A stretch of DNA of 6,805 nucleotides from Erythrobacter donghaensis. GTDB lineage: Bacteria; Pseudomonadota; Alphaproteobacteria; Sphingomonadales; Sphingomonadaceae. Of the stretch, positions 1 to 4,706 are shown piece after piece (position 1 is the stretch's first letter; the number at the start of each line of letters is the position of its first letter). The notes beneath the pieces were generated by a model that made no database searches, was not told where the DNA came from, and worked only from the letters and a program-made list of their open reading frames with translations. Both the position numbers and the translations under genes were made by a program. The stretch lies in NCBI RefSeq assembly GCF_001557325.1, contig NZ_LSJS01000056.1, forward strand, positions 1-6,805, written 5' to 3'.

Positions 1-81
1 CTCCTGCGCATGGGCCGCGCCCGCCAGCAGGCTCATCGCGGCGGCCGAAGCCGAGCACCGCATCAATGTGATCGCACGCAT
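1..81 (-). CDS. Exported protein, N-terminal fragment (possibly a TonB-dependent receptor)
   Basis: Only the first 27 codons are in the window, and the gene continues past the left edge. The reading begins MRAITLMRCS, has an Ala/Leu-rich core, and ends in AHA followed by QE. This is a classical Sec signal peptide (basic n-region, hydrophobic h-region, A-X-A cleavage site near residue 25), so the product is secreted, periplasmic or outer-membrane. The ATG at 81-79 is chosen because GGGGAG (94-89) lies 7 nt upstream; the ATG at 88-86 is in another frame and gives no signal peptide. In sphingomonads a mature N-terminus starting near such a site next to sugar-catabolism genes often belongs to a TonB-dependent receptor, but a glycosidase, lactonase or other periplasmic enzyme would fit equally well. 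The existence of the gene is fairly secure; its function is not determined. Confidence 0.65.
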   Translation of the reverse strand, partial: MRAITLMRCSASAAAMSLLAGAAHAQE

Positions 82-109
82 TGTCCATCTCCCCTTGTTG
101 TCGTGTTCT

Positions 110-128
110 CGCCGCTCTTCCGGCGGCG
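110..128 (-). other. GC hairpin in the leader of the exported-protein gene
   Basis: CGCCGC (110-115) and GCGGCG (123-128) form a perfect 6-bp stem around a 7-nt loop. It lies between the candidate promoter (175-202) and the start codon at 81, so it would be in the 5' leader. No T-run follows on the minus strand, so it does not look like a rho-independent terminator. Stems this short are common in GC-rich DNA. Confidence 0.3.
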
Positions 129-174
129 GTTCCATCACGCAGATTAGCCGATTGCTCCCCTTTAGTCGCTATAT

Positions 175-202
175 ATAATATAAATACGTTTTAATAAGGC
201 AA
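175..202 (-). promoter_or_regulatory. Candidate promoter of the exported-protein gene in an AT-rich island
   Basis: The stretch 160-200 is almost free of G and C in otherwise GC-rich DNA. On the minus strand TTGCCT (202-197) can serve as a -35 box and TATTAT (180-175) as a -10 box, with a 16-nt spacer. They match the sigma-70 consensus at 4/6 and 5/6 positions. Transcription would start near 168 and run toward the gene at 81. The whole gap between dgoD and this gene (82-214) holds no other convincing gene. Confidence 0.45.
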
Positions 203-204
203 GC
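180..204 (-). promoter_or_regulatory. Shared motif, copy 1: GCTTGCCTT-N9-TATTTAT
   Basis: On the minus strand GCTTGCCTT (204-196) is followed after 9 nt by TATTTAT (186-180). The same two words in the same order and strand occur upstream of dgoD (1418-1410 and 1405-1399) with a 4-nt gap. Copy 1 overlaps the candidate -35 box. It may be a common operator or promoter element for the two minus-strand genes. The word match is seen directly; regulatory function is inferred. Confidence 0.4.
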
Positions 205-214
205 CCGGCGCGAG

Positions 215-1351
215 TCACCACTCGGCAAGACTGCCGTCGGCGTGGCGCCACAGGGGGTTGCGCCAACGATGCGGGCTGGCGGCGGCGGCGCGGACGCGGG
301 CTTCGTCAATGGCAATGCCGAGACCCGGGCCGCCGGGGATCACGAGGTGGCCATCCACCGGGGTCAGCACCCCCGGATCGGTCATGAACTCGAGCAGGTC
401 GTGTCCGATGTTGTAGTGGATGCCGAGCGACATCTCCTGAAGCACGACATTGGGCGCGCAGCCGGCCAGCTGGAGGCAGGCGCCCAGTGCCAGCGGCCCG
501 AGCGGGCAATGCGGGGCAACCGCCACGTCATGGGCCTCGGCCATGGCGGCGATGCGGCGGCATTCGCTGAGGCCGCCGGCGTGGCTGAGATCGGGCTGGA
601 TCACATCGACCGCGCCGGACTCCAGCAGCGGCCTGAAGTCCCAGCGCGAATAGAGCCGCTCGCCCATCGCGATCGGCGTCGCGGTGAGCGCGGCGATCTG
701 GCCGAGCGCCTCGGCATTCTCCGATAGGACGGGCTCCTCGATGAACAGCAGCCCGAGCGGCTCGAGCGCGCGGGCGAGCTGCTTGGCCATCGGACGGTGC
801 AGGCGGCCGTGAAAATCGAGCGCGACATCCATGCCCTCGCCTTGCGCCGCCTCGACCCGCGCGATCACCTCGGCAAAGCGCGGCGCGGCGAGCATCGCCA
901 TGTCGCCGGTCGCATTCATCTTGACCGCGGTGAAGCCCTGCGCGCGGCGCGCGGCGGCGGCAGCGGCGATGTCGTCGGGACGGTCGCCGCCGATCCAGGC
1001 ATAGGCGCGCACCCGCTCGCGCACGCGGCCGCCGAGCATCTCGTGGGCGGGGAGGCCGTAATGGCGGCCCTTCCAGTCCCACAGCGCCTGGTCGAGCCCG
1101 GCAATCGCCGACATCAGCACCGGCCCGCCGCGATAGAAGCCGCCGCGATAGCAGGTCTGCCAGATGTCCTCGATGGCCCGCGGATCGGCGCCGATCACCC
1201 GGTCGCGGATCGCCTCGAAGGCGCCGACGACGGCCTCGCCATGCCCTTCCAGGCTCGCCTCGCCCCACCCGGCGCTGCCGTCATCGGCCTCGACCCGCAC
1301 GAACAGCCAACGCGGCGGCACCAGAAAGGTCTCGATACGGGCAATCTTCAT
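215..1351 (-). CDS. dgoD: D-galactonate dehydratase
   Basis: Mg2+-dependent enolase-superfamily enzyme (mandelate racemase subgroup) that dehydrates D-galactonate to 2-keto-3-deoxy-D-galactonate, cytosolic, in the De Ley-Doudoroff pathway. At 378 aa it is close to the E. coli enzyme (about 382). The N-terminal capping domain covers roughly residues 1-115 (MKIARIETFLVPPRWLFVR), followed by the barrel. Metal ligands appear as D179 (in LDFHGR), E205 (FIEEPV) and E231 (GERLYSR). H181 and H281 (APHCPLGP) sit where the general acid/base histidines of galactonate dehydratases lie, and E306 is in LQEMSLGIHYN. The C-terminus RNPLWRHADGSLAEW is near-identical to the E. coli family member as I recall it. 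The start at 1351 has only a weak GAAG upstream, but the N-terminus aligns fully. It is transcribed divergently from dgoK, its pathway successor, across 84 bp. No terminator is obvious after the stop. Very secure; all catalytic residues are present. Confidence 0.96.
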   Translation of the reverse strand: MKIARIETFLVPPRWLFVRVEADDGSAGWGEASLEGHGEAVVGAFEAIRDRVIGADPRAIEDIWQTCYRGGFYRGGPVLMSAIAGLDQALWDWKGRHYGLPAHEMLGGRVRERVRAYAWIGGDRPDDIAAAAAARRAQGFTAVKMNATGDMAMLAAPRFAEVIARVEAAQGEGMDVALDFHGRLHRPMAKQLARALEPLGLLFIEEPVLSENAEALGQIAALTATPIAMGERLYSRWDFRPLLESGAVDVIQPDLSHAGGLSECRRIAAMAEAHDVAVAPHCPLGPLALGACLQLAGCAPNVVLQEMSLGIHYNIGHDLLEFMTDPGVLTPVDGHLVIPGGPGLGIAIDEARVRAAAASPHRWRNPLWRHADGSLAEW

Positions 1352-1369
1352 GGGGCGCGCACTTCGCTG

Positions 1370-1398
1370 CTGGCATTTGATTGAGTCTTATTTATAAG
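1370..1398 (+). promoter_or_regulatory. Candidate promoter of the dgoK-dgoA-gal operon
   Basis: CTGGCA (1370-1375, 4/6 to the -35 consensus) and TATAAG (1393-1398, 5/6 to the -10 consensus) are separated by 17 nt on the plus strand. The predicted start of transcription near 1405 leaves a leader of about 30 nt to the dgoK start. The -10 box lies inside the inverted repeat at 1388-1406, so a protein bound there would block it. I found no equally good promoter for dgoD on the minus strand. Confidence 0.4.
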
Positions 1399-1411
1399 AT
1401 AAATAATTCAA
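1381..1411. promoter_or_regulatory. Inverted repeat, candidate operator between dgoD and dgoK
   Basis: TTATTTAT (1388-1395) and ATAAATAA (1399-1406) are perfect 8-bp arms around AAG. Outer half-sites TTGA (1381-1384) and TCAA (1408-1411) add an imperfect extension, offset by two bases. The site is central in the 84-bp divergent gap and is the only AT-rich stretch between 215 and 3914. Dimeric GntR-type regulators bind such symmetric sites, and one is encoded nearby at 3984. The symmetry is seen; the binding protein is inferred. Confidence 0.55.
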
Positions 1412-1418
1412 GGCAAGC
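1399..1418 (-). promoter_or_regulatory. Shared motif, copy 2: GCTTGCCTT-N4-TATTTAT
   Basis: On the minus strand, upstream of dgoD, GCTTGCCTT (1418-1410) is followed after 4 nt by TATTTAT (1405-1399). It repeats the arrangement at 204-180 before the exported-protein gene. The second word is also the right arm of the inverted repeat. It may mark co-regulation of dgoD with the exported-protein gene. Confidence 0.4.
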
Positions 1419-1421
1419 GGC

Positions 1422-1428
1422 AAGGGAG
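1422..1428 (+). promoter_or_regulatory. Ribosome binding site fixing the TTG start of dgoK
   Basis: AAGGGAG lies 7 nt before TTG at 1436. No ATG or GTG is available in this frame ahead of the first beta strand (FIAVDWG), and a TAA at 1400-1402 closes the frame upstream. This supports TTG as the true start. Confidence 0.75.
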
Positions 1429-1435
1429 CCAGAGG

Positions 1436-2338
1436 TTGATCGGCAGCTTCATCGGTGGGGAGCCATTCATCGCGGTCGATTGGGGCACGACCAACCGCCG
1501 CGCCTGGCGTCTCGGCCCCGATGGCGGCGCCGAGGCGGGGTGCGTGGATGAGGCCGGCGTCCTGACCCTCGGCCCGGACGACTTCGCGCGCGAGGTCGCC
1601 GCGCTGCGCGATTGGCTCGGCGATCTGCCGATGCTGATGGGCGGCATGGTCGGATCGAACCGCGGCTGGCGCGAGACGCCCTATGTCGCCTGCCCTGCCG
1701 ATGCCCGGACGGTCGCCGAGGCGATCGTGTGGATCGACGCGCGCACCGGCATAATCCCCGGGGTCGCGCAGGAACGCCGCGATGCACCCGGGGTGATGCG
1801 CGGCGAGGAGGTGCAGATCATCGGCGCGCTCGCCAGCGGGCTGGTATCCGGGGATGCGACAGTCTGCCTGCCCGGCACGCACGCCAAGTGGGTGCGGCTG
1901 CGCGGCGGGCGGATCGCGGGTTTCTCGACCTGGATGACGGGCGAGATCTTCGCTCTGCTGGGCAAGCATTCGATCCTTGCGCCGCAGATGCGGGGCAAGG
2001 CGCAGACCGGCCCCGGCTTTGCCGCCGGTGTCGTCGCCTCGGCGGGCGGCGATCCGCTCGGCCAGCTTTTCGCCTTGCGCGCCGCGCACCTGCTCGATGC
2101 GCCGATGATCGACGGGGCTGGTTATGTCAGCGGGCTGTTGATCGGTGCCGAGGTGCGTGCCGGTCTGCGCGAGAGCGGGGGCGAGGTGCCGTCGTTGATC
2201 GGTCGGCCCGATCTCACCGCGCTCTACGCCGCGGCCATCGCGCAGGTGCGGGGCGAGCCTGCCGCAAGTGCCCCGGCGATCGACGGCAACGCCGCCTTCC
2301 GCGCCGGTTGCCGCGCGCTTCTGAAGGAATTCGCATGA
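1436..2338 (+). CDS. dgoK: 2-dehydro-3-deoxygalactonokinase
   Basis: Cytosolic kinase of the DgoK family that phosphorylates 2-keto-3-deoxy-D-galactonate with ATP to give KDPGal. It is 300 aa, against about 292 in E. coli. Family signatures are present in order: the N-terminal phosphate-binding strand-loop VDWGTTNRRAW (residues 14-24), the glycine-rich MLMGGMVGSNRGW (66-78), VMRGEEVQIIGAL (120-132), LPGTHAKWV (145-153) and STWMTGEIFALL (164-175). The start is TTG with a good ribosome binding site; the first ten residues (MIGSFIGGEP) are a small extension before the first strand. The stop TGA overlaps the dgoA ATG as ATGA, so the two are probably translationally coupled. It is divergent from dgoD, which makes its substrate. 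No disruption is visible. A kinase acting on the gluco-epimer would normally belong to another family (KdgK), so the galacto assignment is firm. Confidence 0.94.
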   Translation: MIGSFIGGEPFIAVDWGTTNRRAWRLGPDGGAEAGCVDEAGVLTLGPDDFAREVAALRDWLGDLPMLMGGMVGSNRGWRETPYVACPADARTVAEAIVWIDARTGIIPGVAQERRDAPGVMRGEEVQIIGALASGLVSGDATVCLPGTHAKWVRLRGGRIAGFSTWMTGEIFALLGKHSILAPQMRGKAQTGPGFAAGVVASAGGDPLGQLFALRAAHLLDAPMIDGAGYVSGLLIGAEVRAGLRESGGEVPSLIGRPDLTALYAAAIAQVRGEPAASAPAIDGNAAFRAGCRALLKEFA

Positions 2339-2985
2339 CCGAGGCCCCCGCCGCCGCCTTTACCCGCCATTTCGCCGCCTGCCCGCTGGTCGCGATCCTG
2401 CGCGGCCTTCCGCCCGAGGATGCCGTCGCGGTCGGCGAGGCGCTGGTCGCCGAAGGGATCACGATCATCGAGGTGCCGCTCAATTCCCCCGACCCCTTCA
2501 CCAGCATCGCGCGGCTGGCGGCGCGGCTCGAGGGGCGGGCGCTGATCGGGGCGGGAACGGTGATCGCCATTGCCGACGTTGCCCGCGTGGCCGACGCCGG
2601 CGGCGGTCTGATCGTTGCCCCGGGCACCGACGCCGGGGTCATCCGGGCCGCCAAGGCAGCCGGAATGGCAGCTGCCCCCGGTTGCCTCACCCCCACCGAA
2701 TGCTTCGCCGCACTCGAGGCCGGGGCCGATGCGCTCAAGCTGTTCCCGGCCGAGATGGCCTCGCCTGCTGTGGTCAAGGCGCTGCGGGCAGTGCTGCCGC
2801 GCGGCGTGCCGCTGCTGCCGGTCGGCGGAATCAACCCCGCTGCCATGGCCGCCTACCGCGCCGCCGGGGCCGACGGGTTCGGGCTCGGCAGCGCGCTCTA
2901 TGCCCCCGGCATGAGCGCCGCCGAGGTTGCCGCACGCGCCCGCGCTTTCACCGCCGCGCTGGCGCAGAGGGAGACGCACGCGTGA
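2335..2985 (+). CDS. dgoA: 2-dehydro-3-deoxy-6-phosphogalactonate aldolase
   Basis: Class I, Schiff-base aldolase of the KDPG/KDPGal family that splits KDPGal into pyruvate and D-glyceraldehyde-3-phosphate, the last step of the route, in the cytosol. It is 216 aa, slightly longer than E. coli DgoA (about 205). The general-base glutamate is E46 in IIEVPLNSPDP and the Schiff-base lysine is K135 in DALKLFPAE. The GAGTV strand (72-76), the APGCLTPTE loop (114-122) and the VGGINP phosphate-binding turn also fit. LVAILRG near the N-terminus and the PLNS wording (rather than LRT) favour DgoA over Eda. The ATG at 2335 has AAGGA (2324-2328) 6 nt upstream. The frame is open far upstream through dgoK, but that stretch is arginine-rich antisense-like protein, not coding. 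It overlaps dgoK by 4 nt and the following dehydrogenase by 4 nt (GTGA). Confidence 0.94.
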   Translation: MTEAPAAAFTRHFAACPLVAILRGLPPEDAVAVGEALVAEGITIIEVPLNSPDPFTSIARLAARLEGRALIGAGTVIAIADVARVADAGGGLIVAPGTDAGVIRAAKAAGMAAAPGCLTPTECFAALEAGADALKLFPAEMASPAVVKALRAVLPRGVPLLPVGGINPAAMAAYRAAGADGFGLGSALYAPGMSAAEVAARARAFTAALAQRETHA

Positions 2986-3914
2986 CAATCCGCCCCCCGA
3001 TCCGGATTGCGATCATCGGCTACGGCAAGATCGCCCGCACCGAACACGCCCCCGCGATCGCCGCGCATCCGGGGTTCGAGCTTGTCGCGGTGGTCAGCCC
3101 GGGTGAGGTGGGGGATGCGCGGGTGCCGGTGTTCCCGAACCTTGCCGCCGTGCTCGAGGCGATGCCGGGCGGGCTCGACGCGGTGGCGATCTGCACCCCG
3201 CCGCGCGTGCGCCGCGCCATCGCCGCCCAGGCGATCGACGCGGGGCTCGCGGTGCTGCTCGAGAAGCCGCCGGCGACAACCCTAGGCGAGCTCGAGGGGC
3301 TGATCGCGCTGGCGCGCGCCGCCGGAACCTGCCTGTTCGCCGCCTCGCATTCGCAATATGCCCCCGCAGTCGCCCCGACCGCCGCGCTGCTCGAGGGCGA
3401 GCAGCTCGCCAGCCTTGCCATCGACTGGCGCGAGGACGTGACGAAGTGGCACCCCGGTCAGGAGTGGATCTGGGAGCCTGACGGGTTCGGCGTGTTCGAT
3501 ACAGGGGTCAACGCGCTCTCGATTGTCACCGCGATCCTGCCCGAGCGGCTCGAGCTAGAGGCGGCCGAACTGGTGATACCCGAAGGCAGGCAGGCCCCGA
3601 TCGCGGCATGCCTGCGCTTTGCCGGGCGCGACCGCGCGGCACGGTTCGACTGGCGCGAGCAGGGCGAGGAGGCGTGGTCGATCCGCCTCACCACGCGCGC
3701 AGGCCGCTCGATCGCAATCGAGGGCGGCGGGGCGCGGCTGGTGGTCGATGGCACGGCGCATCCGCTCGGGCCCTTCGCGGAATATGCGGCGATCTATGCC
3801 CGCTTCGCCCGGTTGGTGCCGGCCGGCTCGCTTGCGGTCGACTGCGAGCCGATGCGCCTGCTCGCCGACACCGCGCTGATCGCGCGGCGGGTGACAGTTG
3901 CAGCCCGTGCGTAA
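2982..3914 (+). CDS. gal: D-galactose 1-dehydrogenase (Gfo/Idh/MocA family; may also use L-arabinose)
   Basis: NAD(P)+-dependent oxidation of D-galactose to D-galactono-lactone, first step of the De Ley-Doudoroff pathway. It is 310 aa, like the Pseudomonas fluorescens galactose dehydrogenase and Azospirillum L-arabinose 1-dehydrogenase (both just over 300). A Rossmann domain begins IRIAIIGYGKIA (residues 7-18). EKPP at 94-97 supplies the catalytic lysine K95. The block EDVTKWHPGQEWIWEPDG (151-168) and GVFDTGVNALSIVT (170-183) are subfamily hallmarks. E151, H157, D173 and N177 correspond to Azospirillum active-site residues as I recall them, with a constant offset of 4. The GTG start overlaps the dgoA stop and has AGGGAG (2968-2973) upstream. 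The dgoD, dgoK and dgoA context favours galactose, since arabinonate would need an IlvD-type dehydratase; this subfamily often accepts both sugars, so the symbol is by analogy. Confidence 0.88.
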   Translation: MTIRPPIRIAIIGYGKIARTEHAPAIAAHPGFELVAVVSPGEVGDARVPVFPNLAAVLEAMPGGLDAVAICTPPRVRRAIAAQAIDAGLAVLLEKPPATTLGELEGLIALARAAGTCLFAASHSQYAPAVAPTAALLEGEQLASLAIDWREDVTKWHPGQEWIWEPDGFGVFDTGVNALSIVTAILPERLELEAAELVIPEGRQAPIAACLRFAGRDRAARFDWREQGEEAWSIRLTTRAGRSIAIEGGGARLVVDGTAHPLGPFAEYAAIYARFARLVPAGSLAVDCEPMRLLADTALIARRVTVAARA

Positions 3915-3962
3915 GCCTCTGGATTGCGTCGCGGAGCGTTATCTGCAACCTTCGCAAAAAGA

Positions 3963-3980
3963 CGAGAAAGGGGCTTCTCG
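3963..3980 (+). promoter_or_regulatory. Hairpin holding the gntR ribosome binding site in its loop
   Basis: CGAGAA (3963-3968) pairs perfectly with TTCTCG (3975-3980), leaving the loop AGGGGC with the Shine-Dalgarno core AGGGG (3969-3973). The ATG at 3984 follows 10 nt after it. A stem placed this way could expose or hide the site. No promoter is convincing in the 69-bp gap after the dehydrogenase gene, so the regulator is probably read from the same transcript. Confidence 0.45.
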
Positions 3981-3983
3981 CAC

Positions 3984-4697
3984 ATGATGAAGATGGAAAC
4001 CGTCGGCTCGGGCCGGAACCTGACCTATGCGCTGCTCGATTCCGTCGGCAAGGCGATCGTGGTGGGCGCCTATGACGCCATTCCCTTCCCGACCGAGGCC
4101 GATCTTGCCAAGCAGTACGAGGTCAGCCGCTCGGTCACGCGCGAGGCGGTGAAGATGCTGACCGCCAAAGGCCTGCTGGCGGCGCGCCCGCGCAAGGGCA
4201 CCAGCGTCCAGCCGACACGGGCCTGGAACCTGTTCGATCCCGACGTGCTGCGCTGGATGCTGGAACGCAAGTTCTCGCTCGATCTGCTGCGCCAGTTCAG
4301 CGAGCTCAGGATCGCGATCGAGCCGATGGCGGCGGCGCTTGCGGCAGGGACGGCCGATGCCAAGGGGATCGCGGCGATCGAGGCGGGCTACCAGCGGATG
4401 GTCGCGGCCGAGGCGGGCGACGATGATCCGCTGGAGGCCGACATCGCCTTCCACATCGCGGTGCTCGAGGCCTCGGCGAACCCCTTCTACGCGCAGTTCC
4501 GCGATGTCGTCTCTACCGCGCTCAGAACCTCGATCCGCTTCACCAACCGCTTCAAGGGCCGCACCGCGAGCCTGCCGCAGCATCGCGCGGTGCTGACCGC
4601 GATCGCGGCGCGCGATCCGGTCGCGGCGAAGGCGGCGATGCAGGCGCTGATCGAGGACGTGATGGCGCTGATCGCCGATGCCGAAGCGCGGGCCTGA
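3984..4697 (+). CDS. dgoR: GntR/FadR-family regulator with FCD domain, DgoR-like
   Basis: Probable local repressor of galactonate metabolism whose DNA binding is released by a pathway sugar acid. It is 237 aa from the ATG at 3984, close to E. coli DgoR (about 229). The winged helix covers residues 36-76, with FPTEADLAKQYEVSRSVTREAVKML as recognition unit and GLLAARPRKGTSVQP as wing. An all-helical FCD effector domain follows, with the signature SELRIAIEP (106-114). D153, H157 (EADIAFH) and H200 (PQHRAVL) match three FCD metal ligands. The usual fourth ligand, a histidine in the last helix, is absent: the position reads MQALIEDV. The WNLFDPDVLRWMLE segment (81-94) linking wing and FCD domain resembles DgoR. 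ATGs at 3987 and 3993 are alternative starts. It lies 69 bp after the dehydrogenase and converges on the transporter genes. The gene symbol is by family and context only. Confidence 0.85.
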   Translation: MMKMETVGSGRNLTYALLDSVGKAIVVGAYDAIPFPTEADLAKQYEVSRSVTREAVKMLTAKGLLAARPRKGTSVQPTRAWNLFDPDVLRWMLERKFSLDLLRQFSELRIAIEPMAAALAAGTADAKGIAAIEAGYQRMVAAEAGDDDPLEADIAFHIAVLEASANPFYAQFRDVVSTALRTSIRFTNRFKGRTASLPQHRAVLTAIAARDPVAAKAAMQALIEDVMALIADAEARA

Positions 4698-4706
4698 GGC
4701 GCCTCA
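4695..4706. repeat. 12-bp perfect palindrome spanning two convergent stop codons
   Basis: TGAGGCGCCTCA is fully self-complementary. Its left TGA is the gntR stop and its right TCA is the stop of the binding-protein gene on the other strand, leaving only GGCGCC between the genes. The outer three pairs follow automatically from two opposed TGA stops; only the inner six bases are extra. There is no loop or T-run, so it is not a standard terminator. Confidence 0.5.

Noticed and set aside
86..88. Alternative ATG for the exported-protein gene
   Set aside because: It is in a different frame, giving MDNACDHIDAVLGF with no signal peptide, and it lies too close to GGGGAG.
242..1384. Plus-strand open frames antisense to dgoD
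   Set aside because: They are shadow frames of dgoD, rich in Arg, Gly and His, with no family signature.
1612..2334. Long open frame running through dgoK into the dgoA frame
   Set aside because: The translation is arginine-rich and lacks any domain until the dgoA ATG at 2335; dgoK in its own frame has all family motifs. It is a shadow frame produced by high GC.
3924..3983. Upstream ATG extending the GntR protein by 20 residues
   Set aside because: The extension (MRRGALSATF...) is not typical of the family and lacks a ribosome binding site, while ATG 3984 has AGGGG 10 nt upstream.
4695..4706. Palindrome as a bidirectional terminator
   Set aside because: It has no loop, no flanking T-run, and only 6 bp per arm.
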